Positions 30,180 through 43,559 of a stretch of DNA of 64,000 bases are shown here, in pieces (within the stretch, counting starts at the first letter, position 1; every line of letters starts with the position of its first letter). Under the pieces are notes generated by a model. The model did not search any database, was not told the origin of the DNA, and saw only the letters and a program-made list of their open reading frames with translations. Source of the DNA: Torymus aiolomorphi (taxonomy: Eukaryota; Arthropoda; Insecta; Hymenoptera; Torymidae); assembly GCA_036365515.1 (NCBI GenBank), contig CM070875.1:8708501-8772500 (forward strand), given 5' to 3'. The position numbers and the translations under genes are program-made.

Positions 30180-31030
30180 TACCTCTCTCCACTTCCGTCA
30201 ATCTAATCCGATCCACCAATTCAAGTTCAGGCACTCACACATACACTCCCTCCGACCATATTTCCGGAAAATCAAATCCCCGAACTACCCGAAAATCGCT
30301 CCAGCATAAACCGAGACCCACCAAACGCGGCACTTCGAAAATCGAACCTCCCCCACACGCGCAGACCAGTTCCTGACTAATTCATCCCCCCCTGGGCGAT
30401 TTTTCAGCGGGCAATCCGAGCATAACGCGGCTGCCGCTCACGTACACACGCACCGCTCACTCCATTTCCGCGCACACTCGCATAAATAGACTATACACGC
30501 GCACGCGCAGTCAACGGGGGAATAATTCAGCACTGTACTCTCTCCGCGGGAGTATCAGCACAGCAGCTCTAGCTGCCGCCGCGCGCCAATATCTCAGTAT
30601 AATCTATGCGTTCGGGAAATCTGGGGAAGGGGGCAAAAACAAAGGCCGCGTGTGCGCGCAGTTTCATGGATATTTCATGGATATATACTCCATTTGTCCG
30701 CTGACAGCGAGCGGAGAGGATGGAAATGGAGGAAATTTCCGAGGACGTGTGATGCGCGACATCGGCGCTGAGAGTGAGAGAGATAGATGTATAACTCGCG
30801 CGTCTGTGTTTCGTTGGATGTCGAAGCTGTTGACGTAAACAGGCTAATGTACTTTAATGGAAAAATTTTGTTGTCGCCCGCTGTGTGTATGTGCGTGTGC
30901 ACCGGTGAAAGGTCGTATTTTTGCTTCGAATTTTTCCGATTTTTTTTCTTTTTCGCCCGCTCGGATTGGATATTTTTGCGCGCACCTTTTTTAGCCGTGC
31001 GGCGCTCTGTTTGGGCTCGCTGATTAATGA
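30180..31030. other. Skew-reversing GC island 10
   Basis: C/A-rich left side (CACTCACACATACACTCC, TCATCCCCCCCTGG), CpG core 30420-30600, G/T-rich right side (GGGGAAGGGGGC, GTGTGTATGTGCGTGTG). The open frames here are low-complexity. Confidence 0.65.
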
Positions 31031-31379
31031 AATGCATATTTAGGTAGGGCTTCCGATAGGATTTCGTGATAAAAAAAAAATTTTGTTATTTGCTGAACGT
31101 GCACCAATCTTCGTGTTTTCGACAAAAAAAAAAATGAAAATTTTCTAATAATTATAGGTTTATTTATAAAGCATGAAATAATATTACGAAGGTGTATAAC
31201 TTTTTCAAAAAATAATTAATCAATGACATGTATTAAAATGATTAACTTCGTTGGTAATTTCTTGTAGCAGATATGTGATTTACCAACAAAAGTTTCATTA
31301 TAAAATTTCAACAATTTCATTTCAGAATGAAAAAACTAGACGCGCCAGAAAGAAGAGAAAGAGAGTAATTTCAATCAAA

Positions 31380-32300
31380 AATCACAAAGCTCTCGGAAAT
31401 GTCCATCTCCCCTCTCTGTAGAAAAAAAAAGACGACGCAGCCATTTAAAACGTCGTCAAGTAGGCAAAAAAGGTACTACACACAGTGAGAGAGAACGACA
31501 GACAGCCGCGCACACATACACCCGCCCTACCTTAACCTTCAACCCCAACATTGCTCCCTCACTTCCACAACCTTCGCGCTCTTTCGCCTCACCCCCTTCG
31601 CGCGTATACACGGCTGACTCTCACTGCGTCTCTCGTCGGAAAAGCTCGTCGGGCCGCATTCGTAAATGTTGAACGCGCGCGTCGCGCTGCAGCAAAGAGA
31701 GCCAGCCTGCCTACCGCGCTGCCCACTGGCTACACGATGATCAAGGGAGGAAACTCTGAGTGCCGTTCCGTGTATGCACGAATAAATCCGCGCGCGGTAT
31801 AGACTGGCGCAGGTGGAACGAGAGAGAGAGTACCGTGCAAACACAGACCCTTCGATCTTGGTGCGTGGAAGGTCGCTGCGCTTGCTATTACGCCCAGCGT
31901 AAGTAGTAGTGGCGTACGCATGTGCGGCAAAAACGAGAGAGGAGGAGAAGAAGAGTCGCTCGCGCGTGTCCAACTCCGAGGGAGGAAAATATCGGGAGAG
32001 GAAAGTCTGTGTGTGTGGGGCTGAGCTGTTGGAGGAATTAGATGGATGCGGAGGGAGAGACGGGACTGCGCGCCTCTCGGTTCGAGAGATTAATTTTAGG
32101 TCGGTTTTTTCTTTGAAAGGTTAGTTTTTTATGCATGCAGCGACGGAGTTTCTGCGCGAGCGCGCGCGCTAATTAGGACGTGTGCTAGTTTGGGGAAAGT
32201 TGCGGGGGGCGAAAAATGTGGGTCGTATTTGGATGATTAATCGGCGCCGCTGCGGATGTATAGTTTGGGAATTAATGGCGACTTGTTGGGTGGAAATAGC
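31380..32300. other. Skew-reversing GC island 11
   Basis: C/A-rich left side (ACACCCGCCCTACC, CAACCCCAACATTG), CpG core 31590-31800, right side with GA tract, GTGTGTGTGGGG and GCGGGGGGCG. The 144-residue minus frame has no recognisable domain. Confidence 0.65.
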
Positions 32301-32499
32301 GATATTATGGTGTTTCTAAATATATCTTAAGTGGAAAGTTTTATGAGTTTCTTATATTTTTTTTTTTAATATGAGGAGATTAACGAGAAACTTTGATACA
32401 CGATATTGCAAAAAATTACTTTCTTTGACAATCCTGGCGACTACAACTTTATCCTGAATTCACTTTATATATTTCGCCACTTTTTATATATATCCTCAT

Positions 32500-33135
32500 G
32501 TACGCATAAAACTACGCAGGTTGATCCTCCAGCAAAAGAATTTCGCGCGCAACGCAAATTAGTACTCTTCAAAAGTGGAGAAAAAAGGGGCAGAGGGCAG
32601 AATCATCCTATTCAACTGAAGACCGAAATGGCCTTTGACTCGCGCGCACCTTATGGAGCAAGGATATGTAGAAAGAGGACGGCATATATGCATGGCGCGT
32701 GCATATATATAGACACAGACGCGCAGCTAAAAGAACATTGACAGAAAAAGGCGCGGCGAAGTCGGAAATGAATGCGCGCGCGGGTATATACGCGTACAGC
32801 TGAAAGGAAACAGTGAGCCCGGCGCCGAGAAAGAGACGCGGAATTTGATATATGTGCGCCGAAAGAGAGCAAAAAAGAAAAAAAGCGTGATGTGCAAAGG
32901 GAAGAATGCAGAGGGAAAGAGAACGTGAGCTGCTCCGTATTAGAGACGAATAAATCAACGGGAGTGTGCCGCGCGGAAAGAGAGAGAATTGGTTGATAAT
33001 ATTCGACGATGGCGAATGGACGCGCGGACAAGGCTGACCTTAATTGCGCGCGATTGAGGAAGTTCTTCATAGGAGCTTTTGACGGACGAAATTTTCAGCT
33101 ATTCTAAAAATTAAAAGGTGGAGCGGATGTGAGGC
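32500..33135. other. GC island 12, weaker skew
   Basis: CpG clusters and AGAGA-rich DNA with a purine-rich right side. The left flank is only mildly C-rich, so polarity is less clear than in its neighbours. Confidence 0.45.
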
Positions 33136-33479
33136 GTTTATATTTTTTGTGCTTTTTCTTAATTAAAGTTATTTGAAAGGGAATTTCCGCCTTTGTAGGT
33201 GTTCTTTTTGTATAATGCATTACATTGTAACTCATTTTGTAACAATAATTCTTTGTAAATTGAGAATTTCATCAGCTCTTTGAATTTTCGTTTCAATATT
33301 CAATATTAATCTCGAGTTCTGTTACGCCGATGATGAAAGTCTGTGAAAAGGAATATTCAACGAAAATTCAAAAGATGAAAAAAAAAAATAACTAAAAATT
33401 ATCATTTTTATAATTAAAAATTCTTTTCAATAAAAAAAAAGAACGAAGCCAAACGTCCTTTCATATACTTTAAAAAATA

Positions 33480-34610
33480 TATTTCTAAAAATTTCATTTC
33501 TTTTCCACGATCCATACCCAAAATCAACAATTCGATACGAAATTTCACCATTTTCACTATCAAGTAAACAAAAATGAAACGCTCGAATAAACAACTTCAA
33601 AACCTACGCAGCCACACTATCGTTCTCTCCCTTCCAAAACGCGAAAAGTGAGAAACACAGAAAACCTATACCCTCCCATACACACACAGAGAGCGACCAA
33701 TATCTGCGCGTGCGAAAGCTCTCAAAGCCTTCCGCGTTTCCTACCCTCCCTCTCTGTTTACCCGGAAATCCCTCTCGCGCGTCATAAAGCTCACCGAAAA
33801 GAGGACCCGCCGCCGCGAAGATCCTCCGCGCCGATTTCCGTCCCTCGACTCGCGCCTATATTAAACGCAGAGAGATAGAGCTTTCGTGCCCCCGGCGCCG
33901 ATCTTTCCAGAAAAGCGCGAGATAGAGGCGCAGAGAGAAGTAGGCCGAGGGGCGTAAGTGGAGAGATTGATAATGGAACGACGCCTCGCAACTCTTTGAT
34001 TCCGGCGGTATTGAGGATTTAAGGATGCAGGATGTGTGCTCGCGTATAGAAGGGAGGAGGAGGGGAGGTATGAATTTTATAGCGGCCGAGTAAGCGAGCG
34101 ATAGTTCGCGTTCGTGAGCGGAGGAAAGTTTCGCGCGCGGCGGGGATCGCGTATAGTTCTGCGGGGATCGTTTTCGGCGATCATCACTTTTTGATTCGCT
34201 GCAGGCGTTCTCTCTCTCTGTGTGCGTGAGCGCGTGTGGAGGAGTCTGTTGAAGTTGCCGGGCAGGTTCGCCGCCGCTGATTTTATTATGCGAGTTTCTT
34301 GTTTGTTCACGGTGGGGGCTTAGAGGGGGCGCGCGCGCGGGGGGGAGAGAAGTAGTTTTCTATCGGCAAAGTTCCGCCGTTTTGGACGTTGAAAGTGAGC
34401 TGCTTGGGAAGGATTTGGAATAAAATGCCAGTGTAGTTGGTGGTGGGCGGGGGGCTGTTTGAAATAGAGATTTTTGATTCTTTGTGTGGGAAGGGGGCAA
34501 AAGTTTACAAAGTTGGTACAGAAACAACATTTTAGAGTTATGCGGAACGGCGTGGGGGAAAGTTTCAATGATAATATCTGAATAAAGATGTGTTGTAGCA
34601 ATGTTTGCTG
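33480..34610. other. Skew-reversing GC island 13
   Basis: C/A-rich left side (CCACGATCCATACCC, CCCTCCCATACACAC), CpG core 33700-33950. The right flank is long and G/T-rich, with GGGGGCGCGCGCGC, a G run near 34340 and TGGTGGGCGGGGGGC near 34439. It has one of the longest right flanks in the array. Confidence 0.7.
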
Positions 34611-34979
34611 CCCCGATGAAATGAATAAAATTTATTGCAAAATTGCGTGGCATAGGTTGTATGTAGATACTATTAAAAATTTTCTGAAATTTAAGATAAA
34701 TTCTGCAATAAATCTTCAAAATTTAACTGTGATTTCAGAAAATTGTTAACAGTGTACAATAAATAATTGATGTAGCAGTTATATAAACATAATTTACACG
34801 AAACAAATATTTACAATGTAGTTATTTATTTCATGTAATATGTTTGAAATCCGAAACAAATACATATAAATAAACTCACATTCGTTGGCTTGGCATGAAT
34901 AATTTTGTTTTATGCTCGTGATTTAATTTAAAATGCGAGCCAATTAATTAAGAAAAATAACAAACCACCGTTTTTTACT

Positions 34980-35335
34980 TTTATTTCCGAATTATTTTCA
35001 GAAGAAAACAGGAAGCTTTGAACGATTGGCCTGGAACAACAGAAAGTGCGCTTTGCGCGTATAAAATTGAATTCCCTCTCTCCCTCTCTCTCTCTCTCTC
35101 TCTCCTCACTCTCACTCGCGAACGAAACTGCTAATTTGAAATGGTAATTTAACTTTCATTTTGTGTTATTTTATAAAACTAGACGAAAACAGTTTTACAC
35201 TGGACTACAGAAACGTTTACGATGTATTCCCATCGCGCATTTGCATTTTACACGGACAAGCAAAAAAGACCCGCCCTGTGCGTTAAATTACATGTACCTC
35301 GAGAGATGAGGGAAAGAGAAAGATATATAGAAAGA
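34980..35335. other. Minor island with CT then GA tracts
   Basis: A CT tract at about 35073-35104 is followed 200 bp later by purine-rich GAGGGAAAGAGAAAG. It is smaller and less CpG-rich than the main islands but keeps their polarity and lies midway between islands 13 and 14. The 34615-34975 interval before it is AT-rich with nothing recognised. Confidence 0.4.
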
Positions 35336-35639
35336 GTTTGAAGAGTGTACACATGCAAGTTACGTCTAAATGAAATTTTGAATGTGCTCCCAAAAGAGAA
35401 AACATTATATAAACACAACAAATACAGAATAATATTTTATCATTAGCAGAGACGTGTGTAAAAACTAACAATGGAAAGGAAAATTAATAATATTCTGTAT
35501 AATTAAAATTGATAATAATAATTTCGCAGTGTACGTTCGTATAATTACAATAAACGAATAATATTTACATACAGAATTGGTAGTAATACAAGTTCATACT
35601 CAACTTAAAATGTTCACATAACAAAAACACATTCAACTG

Positions 35640-36460
35640 CCTTTTGCATTTAAAAAAAAAAACCTACTCAACGTCACTCTAAAAAATCCTAATCAACATC
35701 GTCACAGTATCCCCAACTTTTTCCCGCTCTATATACCCTCACCCGTATCAATATCCAACTCACGCACCTTTCGTGAACCCGCACGAGCCCAACCCACACT
35801 CCGCGATCGCCGTCGTCTCCTCTCTCTTCAAAAGAATCTTCTCCTCCTCCTCCGGCCGTCCATAAATTCTCCTGCCGAAGAGGAACTTTAATAAGTTATC
35901 ACGCAATAATTCTCTCTCTCCCTCTTTCTGCCTGCCGCATAGCGGCAATAACCCCTAATTAAGACTGGGAGCTGACCTGCTCTCTCTCTCTCTCTCTCCG
36001 CCTCGAGAAAAACAAATAGGATGTATACCTGCGAGAACAGGTGCACGCACACGGGCGCGGCGCGGAATTAGCGGAGATTCTTCCTCCCGTGGGAGAGAGA
36101 GAGAGAGAGAGAGAGAGACTGGCTCAACGTCGTGAATCATCGGCAGGTGTCGAAGGCAGGTGAATATACGAGCGGCGACGGGACGAGAGAGAGAGAGGGT
36201 CCAATTACAAAATGGAGAGTCGCGCGCGAGCACACAGGTGTCCCGGCTGGGAATTCGGACGATGATTGGCTCGAGATGCGGTTCGAGGGTAAATATCGTA
36301 TGCGTGTGTGTGTGTGTATGCTAGGATGTGTTGAGCGGGTCGGATGTGAGTGGTGAGTAGCGAGAGAGCGGATCGAATGCATTTTTGATGTTTGTTTTGC
36401 TTTGAATTTTGATGAGTTGTCGTTTTAGTTTAGATAAGGTCTGGTTTACGGACGAATTCA
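35640..36460. other. Skew-reversing GC island 14
   Basis: C-rich left side (CCCTCACCCG, CACGAGCCCAACCCACAC), CT tract near 35979-35999, CpG core. A GA tract at about 36093-36118, a second at about 36184-36198 and GTGTGTGTGTGT near 36306 follow. CT left and GA right are symmetrical about the core. Confidence 0.7.
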
Positions 36461-36739
36461 TAATTTCTTTTATGCGGTGTCATTATTATTATTATTATTG
36501 TTCTTTATAGCTTATCAAATGTTTGGACACAACAGATTTAAAAATACATATTCTTTTATTCAGTATCAGAAGTGTATTTCTACATTTTTATTAGATTATA
36601 GACACATCAAAAATTTAATAATTGCGATAACAACAAATGATTAAACTAATATCCAAACTTAAAAAAGAAACGAAATTTAATTTAAAATATTTGATAATAA
36701 TATATCTGTATATCTACATGGCTACATACACATCTGAAC

Positions 36740-37255
36740 AACCCAATTCACTTTAAAACAACTTTTTTTTACTTCGAAAAAAAATTTTCTTTTACGGTCA
36801 CGACACCTTTTTGAATCCCCTTATCACCTCATCATTCACAAATCCAACTATTGACTCTGCCACGCCATTCCCCGCTATTTTGGAGAGAGAGAGGGAGAGA
36901 GAGATACTCGCGCACCCCCGCCGAGGGGCGCATAGTCAGTTATTGGAGGCTCGTATCGTTCCCGCTTTTTCCGCCGCGTGAAATCCGTTGTTGGTTTATT
37001 GCGCGCGGCGTTGCGTTGGGTTGCGTGAGACCGCGGGATTTTACGACGGCGCCGTGATCCGATATACTTTTATGTTTCGAGGGGGAGAGAGAGGGAGAGA
37101 AAGAAAGAAATTGAAAAATGTTGTCTCTGCGCTTCTTCGCCTGCCGCGCGTCTGCATCGTATCGCGTTTGCGGGATGCGCTCTGTATTTTAAGTCTCTTC
37201 TTCCATCGTATTTTAAAACTGCAATTCTAAGTTTTTTCGATGCGAGATCGTGCGA
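36740..37255. other. Skew-reversing GC island 15
   Basis: C/A-rich left side (ACACATCTGAACAACCC, CACCTCATCATTCAC), GA tract and CpG core from 36880, G/T-rich right side (GGTTTATTGCGCGCGGCG, GAGGGGGAGAGAG). The AT-rich 36465-36735 between islands holds an ATT trinucleotide run near 36483. Confidence 0.6.
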
Positions 37256-37603
37256 TCGGTTCTTTTTTTCCTACCCGAGATTGCTTCGGAATTTCAGTTT
37301 TGTATTTCACCGTAGTCAATTTTCTTTCGAGACTAGAGAGGAAAGGCAATGTTTTTATATGAAATATTGTAAGAAAATCAACATCAAGGCTAACTACTAA
37401 CAACATATTATATCTAGAGAAAACTAATGAAATATTTTGTTTTGCACCAACGCCATTTGATGAATTTCATTTCTCTAATATTTTATAGCTATCATAGCTT
37501 TTAATAACTAAGTGCCTATATAAAAGTAACATGACAAACTTTTAATTCCGTAAGTAACTCCTTGCTCGCATGCCTCTATATTCACTCCTCATATCCGAAA
37601 ATC

Positions 37604-37828
37604 AGGTGTTTGAAATTTCGAACGTTCATAGTGAACGAAAGATATTTGCCATTTTCAAATTTAGCCGAATTTGGCTACTTAATACGTTTAAAATCGAATA
37701 ATAACTGTATTTCTTCACTTCTCACTCTTGCAATCACCAGTAAACCACACTCCGGGGAATTCTAACCAGAATTAGAAACTTTAAGTTAATATTTCGTTCA
37801 TTATGAACGTTCGGAATTTCAAACACGT
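37604..37828. mobile_element. hAT-like MITE, 225 bp, perfect 8-bp target duplication
   Basis: The target duplication CGAAAATC occurs at 37596-37603 and 37829-37836. Terminal inverted repeats of about 40 bp begin AGGTGTTTGAAATT on the left and ACGTGTTTGAAATT on the complement of the right. Each arm contains GAACGTTCAT.GTGAACG or a close variant, itself a small palindrome. An 8-bp duplication is typical of hAT transposons. It is non-coding. Confidence 0.85.
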
Positions 37829-37839
37829 CGAAAATCTCA

Positions 37840-38019
37840 AATCTTCTACAAAAACCAAGCCAAATCTTCTCACAACATCTCACACACATACACACACACA
37901 CCGTCGAAAATTTCATTTTGTCCTAGACTCAACACCACCCATCCACGGAATAACCATTAAACGACGCACGCACCGCGATCTCCCGGCAGCGATAGCGTCG
38001 AAAAACCAATCGCAAAGAT

Positions 38020-38085
<66 letters not shown>

Positions 38086-38248
38086 CACGCGTTTCAATCG
38101 AGGCGAGAGCAAAGTCGTCCACTTTTGTCATATCTCTCACACTCCATACACGAAAATCCCCACAGTCGTGTGTATCTCTGTATATTATATATATACGCGC
38201 CGGTGGACGCTATCGAGTGACGCGCTGTAGGGATACTACTGGCTTAAC

Positions 38249-38284
<36 letters not shown>

Positions 38285-38705
38285 GCGGACGGACGCGCCA
38301 CCTGCAATAAACCTGTAAATCCGCAAATGGACGGTAACGACGAGCGCGCTATGACATTTGGCCCTCCGCGTGTGTGCTTTTTTTTGTTAGAGGGGTCTGG
38401 TTGCGTGTTTTTTTCGTCGGCACGGCCGTGGTTTTTATTTCGAGATGAACGCGCACGAGAGAGAGAGAGAGAGAGAGGGACGAATGAAGTTGTTTTGACG
38501 GGAGCGCCGATGCGATATTTTGTTTGCGTATGAGAGGAAGAGACGGGCGATTGATCGCGAAATGCGCCGGCTGTGATGCAGGAGTTGCAATTAATCGAGG
38601 ATGGTTTATTTTTGGGGCTGGTGTATGGAGTGAAGGTGGGTAAATAAGGGGCTTTGATTGGCCGGGAGCGTGGCTGTTTTTAGTTGTATAAAGTTTTGTT
38701 AATTA
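37840..38705. other. Skew-reversing GC island 16
   Basis: C/A-rich left side (CACACACATACACACAC, CACCACCCATCCACGG), two CT tracts, then a GA tract at about 38458-38478 and G/T-rich right side (GAGGGGTCTGGTTGCG, GGGGCTGGTGTATGG). Confidence 0.7.
38021..38082. repeat. (CT)n microsatellite
   Basis: A perfect CT tract of about 62 bp on the left shoulder of island 16. A second CT tract of 31 bp lies at 38251-38281. Confidence 0.95.
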
Positions 38706-39049
38706 ATTTCATTCTTGTGTAAAGTCCAGGCGAAGCGTTACGGAGTAATTAAAACTTCAAAATTATAAGGTAGATTCTTGTAGTAAAGTTTTTTAAACGT
38801 AAATAAGCGTTTTCATGGATTCTTACGGAAGACGATTCTCAAGCGCTATAATAGTGCAGTAACAAGCTACAAATATTATTTTCTCGAATTTTATCCTTTA
38901 ACTCTATAAAATACTTGATAAAGCTGCTACACTTTAAAAAAATCTAATTTTTCAAACTGAATAGGTAAATTTCGTACTTCATGTGTAGCTTAGTAATAAA
39001 CTTCTAAATAGAAATTCCACCTATATGACATCCAATTAAAAAGAAATAT

Positions 39050-39940
39050 TAACGAACGAAATAACCTCAAACAAAAATATGCCCGCCACAAATCCCAAAA
39101 CAAAAATCATCAAAACTCCCCGTACAAATTCAGCCGCCACCGTAACCACTAATTAAGCCGCGCGCGCGCACAAAGAACAGCGACGCGATTCACCATCGTC
39201 CATAGGCTTTCGCGAAAAAAAAAACGACCCTAAAATCAGCAAGTTCAAAAGCAATCACCACAGCCGCGCGGTGGCCGCTTAATAAGCCACCGCACACCGC
39301 CGTGCTTTTTATTTTCCCGTGTGGCTCTCTCTCTCTCGCGCGCGCACAATCGGGGCTACCAGTCAATCAACGACGGTAGTAGTACTACTACTACTACTAC
39401 TACCACCTACTACCGCGATCGTAAGGGGCTTAATTACGCGCGAAAGCATCAATGATACGTGAGAGCGAAAAAAAAACGAGTATAAACTCCCTCTCGAATA
39501 CGTACACTCACTTCTTTCATCGATTAACCAGAATTGGCTAGCGGTGCGGCGCCGTGGCGGTCGAATGCTTATTCAGCGCGCGGCGCGCTGCTGCTTTTTT
39601 GCACGTGAAATATCGAGAGAGAGAGAGAGAATCGAGCGATTATTATAGAACGAGGGAAAGCATGTGCGCGTACATAAAAGGGGGAATGAAAAATCATCTC
39701 AATGATTACAAATGCGCGGATTTCTCGATAGCGGCTTTTCGAATCGGCCGGGCGCATTGAACGTATATGTGCCCCCATGATTTATGATTTTTTTTTTGAG
39801 GGTAATTTGGCGTGCGCGAGGATGAAAGAAGTGCTTTCAATGAGCATTCTTTTGTTGGCTGATGCATGGCTTTTGTCGTTACGGGGATTTTTGAGCTCGT
39901 CGAATTGATGGTGTACTGAAGTAGCATGAAATTTTAATTG
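39050..39940. other. Skew-reversing GC island 17
   Basis: C/A-rich left side (CCCGCCACAAATCCC, CAGCCGCCACCG), CpG core with CGCGCG at 39160 and 39338. A TAC/ACT run, GA tract near 39616-39629 and G/T-rich right side (GAGGGTAATTTGGCGTG) follow. Confidence 0.65.
39376..39403. repeat. (ACT)n/(AGT)n trinucleotide repeat
   Basis: TAGTAGT followed by seven or so ACT units, which also forms a small palindrome, in the core of island 17. Confidence 0.85.
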
Positions 39941-40229
39941 GCGTTGCTGGATTGTTGTGAACAAAAAATTTTTTGAACGTTATGTTATGATAAAAGTTTA
40001 AGGAAAATTTATGAATAAAAAAAACAGACAGAATATATTTGGTATTGATTGGAGATGTGATTAATAGAAGTATTGCGTAATGCCAATTGAAAGTAATTTA
40101 CAAAATGTTCTAACAATGTAGTTATTTTATATTTTTCTTTTTTACTGAGATCATAATGATGTTTCTGCAAGACTCATAAATAAAAATACGTTCTTTTCTC
40201 AAAAAGTGCAACGTCGCTGGTTTACGAAA

Positions 40230-40627
40230 AAATTGTTCGTTGCGCGCAAAAGTATTATTTCACACGACATTTCCTCTCCCAAGTATACTTTTCGCCCGAA
40301 TTAACCTCAACAATACGCTCAATAATCACAGCTCAAACCTCCCCGCGACGAGCAGCCAAGTGCCAACAGGAAATGCAAAAAATACCCGACTTGCGAACCC
40401 TCGACGAACAATTATAAAAATCATAGCGACATAAAGAAAAACTCAAACACGACGGGAGAGAAGAAAAAAAGCGCGAGCGCCGCAAGCTAACTGGCGTGTA
40501 ATCCGCGGCATTGAGGGTACATTTATAGCGTGTCGAGCTTGGGCCGCCGTTATATACACATCAAAAGAACCTCACGTGTGCGCGCGCTCGCGAGAACATT
40601 AGCGCGAAGGGCTCAAGGATCCGGAAA

Positions 40628-40671
<44 letters not shown>

Positions 40672-40905
40672 GTAATACTCCGAAAAAAGGAGTCGATACG
40701 CCGACGATTCTAATGCGCGCGCCGTTGTTTTTAAAGTGTGTCGGTATAGCACATGCTGTTTTAGCTGCTAATGAACTGGTCGTGTTTTTTCGGAGTTAGG
40801 TGGGAGCCGGGGGTTTAGGTTTTTGCTTTTACTTCGGCTGGAAAGTCAAATTGGTTCTTAGGGCGTGGATTTAGTGGTTGATTTTTCGACTGAGAGTGGA
40901 GAGAA
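40230..40905. other. Skew-reversing GC island 18
   Basis: C/A-rich left side (CCTCTCCCAAGTATAC, CTCCCCGCGACG), CpG core, CA tract, then G/T-rich right side (TTAGGTGGGAGCCGGGGG). Confidence 0.65.
40630..40668. repeat. (CA)n microsatellite
   Basis: About 19 CA units in the core of island 18, immediately followed by TGTGT. Confidence 0.95.
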
Positions 40906-41379
40906 ATCCTTGATTGTTATGCAAGAGAAAAATTTAGCTCAGATTTATTCTGGAAAAATGGCTTTTTTGAACTTTTAGCGTTGATAGAAAAAGAGCTTTG
41001 CGTTGAAATACTGAAGAATAAACGTTTAAATTAATTTTATTTGGCTTATTTTTATACGTTTTAGAGATATATTTTATGCGACAAACAAAAGTGCCGTTAG
41101 TCAAACGTTCTTGAAAATATATATAAATCTTCAATAAATACATACTATCTGTAAAGATAATAAATGCGCATCACAAGTTCATAATCTTTACAAATATCGT
41201 ACAATGAAACATGTGAAATATTTGTATAAAATTAAATGAATTTTCACCATTTTACATAAAATACACACGTATAATTTTACGTTAAAATTGTGGATACCAA
41301 AATATGTCTTTTCAAATAAATAAAACGAAAATTGTAAGAGAAATTCAAACACGTTAATTCCAGATAAATGTAGCGAACG

Positions 41380-42120
41380 CTAACACGTTTACGCAAATTC
41401 CAGCGAAAAATTCTTTTGATAAAGTTCTTAGGCAAATTAGGTTGTTGCCTAAAACGCTCAAGTATAGTAGGTGGGGGGAAGCAATTCAGTGGCCAGCGAA
41501 GCGGTTAATTAGATTTCACGCCCACTTGCTACTCGAAATGTCAAAAATCGCGATGAAACGCAAAATTTAATAGCCCACTAGCGCATAACTGCGTATATAC
41601 ATTTATACGCACGCAAGAGCCTTCCAGGACACAAAGAACGAAAATTCGTGACCCCGACCACACGCTCGTTTGAATAATCCTCAAAATTGTAAAGTTTTCG
41701 CGGCGCGCGCGCGCGCGCTCCGAAATTATATCTGAATATCGTATCTCGCGAAGTAATGCGCGCAAGCGTGTGCGTTCCGATATGAAATACCTTCGGCCTC
41801 ACCACCGCTACCGCATGTATGTTAAACCGCTGCGTAATTCAGTTTATGCGCGCGCGAGCGCAACGAAAGTGAAATAAAGTAGGTCACATTATTTAATTTT
41901 CGCACTCGTTCTCTCACGCGCTCCTTCTCTCTCTATAGCTATCTCTTCAAAACCTCGGAGAAGAAAAATTCTTGATACTTCTGCGGTGGCAGATGCCGCT
42001 AGTTCATTACCGCGCCGTGGAAGTTTCGCGCGGAGTGAGAGAGAGAGAGAGAGAGGGACAGAGAAGGGGAAAGGGGAACTGAATTACAGTTTAAAGCGAG
42101 AAGAGATGCACTTCAAGACG
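41380..42120. other. Skew-reversing GC island 19
   Basis: Left and middle with CCCCGACCACACGC, CGCGCGCGCGCGCG near 41706 and CCTCACCACCGC. Right side has a GA tract at about 42037-42054 and GAGAAGGGGAAAGGGG. The left flank is less C-rich than in most islands. Confidence 0.55.
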
Positions 42121-42159
42121 TTTAATATTCAAATTTCGATAAATTAATTCAAAGATTCC

Positions 42160-42480
42160 CGGGGCTGAATTTCGCCGCCTTTATCGCGTGCGCGTAAAGT
42201 AGTGCGCTTCTGTCCCTCCCTCTTTCTCTCTCTTTCTCTCTCATTCGCGATCGTTATTAATTTTAATAAACTTCGAGGCGGGGAAGCGACTTCCGATATT
42301 AAAGCTCGAGACAGAGTGAGTGGCATATTAATACATTTCTTTGTTTCGCGCGTTTCATCGTTTTTATGACCTAATTCAAAAAAATGTAGCGCGCGCAGCG
42401 CTGTACTACTTTGCGCGGCGTGCTGTGGAAGTTACGCGAGGCAAGTTCTAAACTTGAGAATCTTGCGGAGTGAATTCCAC
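42160..42480. other. Minor island
   Basis: CCCTCCCTCTTTCTCTC is followed by GGCGGGGAAGCGAC and a CGCGCGCAGCGC patch. It is small but has the usual polarity. Confidence 0.35.
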
Positions 42481-42484
42481 AGCG

Positions 42485-43400
42485 TGGATATTTTATAGAA
42501 AGTCTTACGAGGCGAAAATTCTTCTTTTCCGTGTACTTGTTGAATATTGACGTTCGAAAACTTTTTAGAATGTATATCCTCGTTTTATTTCGATTCGAAA
42601 AGTTAGACGCGAACAGAGCAATCATTTTTACGAGACTCTCGTGACCCCGTTTCGCAATTTTTTTGTTATACTTCCATTCAGATTTTCAAGAAAGAAACTT
42701 TGGATTTTCGAAAAATCAAAAATATCTTGGAATTAAGTTAATGTAGGAATTTCTCTTTGAAAAGCTTAACTTTTCAGCAATAGCGTTTCGATAAGAAATT
42801 GGATAACTTGAATATAAGGTATATAATTATTACAAAAATAAATCTGAATTTATTGACTCCAATGTTTTCAAAGTGTTATACGATTATAGATTATTCCCAT
42901 CAGCTAATAACCAATTGAAATTGAAAAAATAAAAAAAAAATAGCATTTGTTAACAATAATTTTATAAAAATGTTAATTCATGGTAAATCTCATGATGGAT
43001 TCGTGTAAGTTCTCATTTATGAAATAATTGAAACTGATTTCAATTTCTATTTGGATGATGCTTCACTTTTATTATAGTGAATACTAATAATTAGTATAGA
43101 TTTTTTCAAACTTTGTTCTGTCAAAAAATTAATATATTATATAGTAAAATGTGAGACATTTATCTTTAAATCGAAGATATTTTCTAATAAAGAAATATAT
43201 ATTAAAAATTAATTCTGTGGTCTACTGAAATTTGATTAAGTAGTAAATATATTAACAGTAGCATAATAAATTTTATAGATTTTTATATTATTCATTACTC
43301 GAATAGAATTAATAATTGCTCTAAATACATCACCAACATAGTTTCAGAAAACGATTTTGTCGCACAGCGTCAGTCGAAAATAGAATAAATTTTACGCATT
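42485..43400. other. AT-rich spacer
   Basis: No gene, RNA or repeat recognised; strongly AT-rich. Confidence 0.4.
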
Positions 43401-43559
43401 TGCTATTTGTACGACAGATTTATGTATACAAAGTATATACATATATAATGGGATTATAATTTCTCTAGTCAGATATCAAAACAAAACAAACATCACAGCG
43501 AGGTGTTTTGGTACTTATACTCTGAATTAACGTACTATATTTCTGTCATACAAATAGCA
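43401..43559. mobile_element. Short inverted-repeat element, 159 bp
   Basis: The left end TGCTATTTGTACGACAGA and the complement of the right end, TGCTATTTGTATGACAGA, differ at one base in 18. The interior is AT-rich. No clear target duplication is seen, so it may be a MITE or a chance inverted repeat. Confidence 0.5.
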
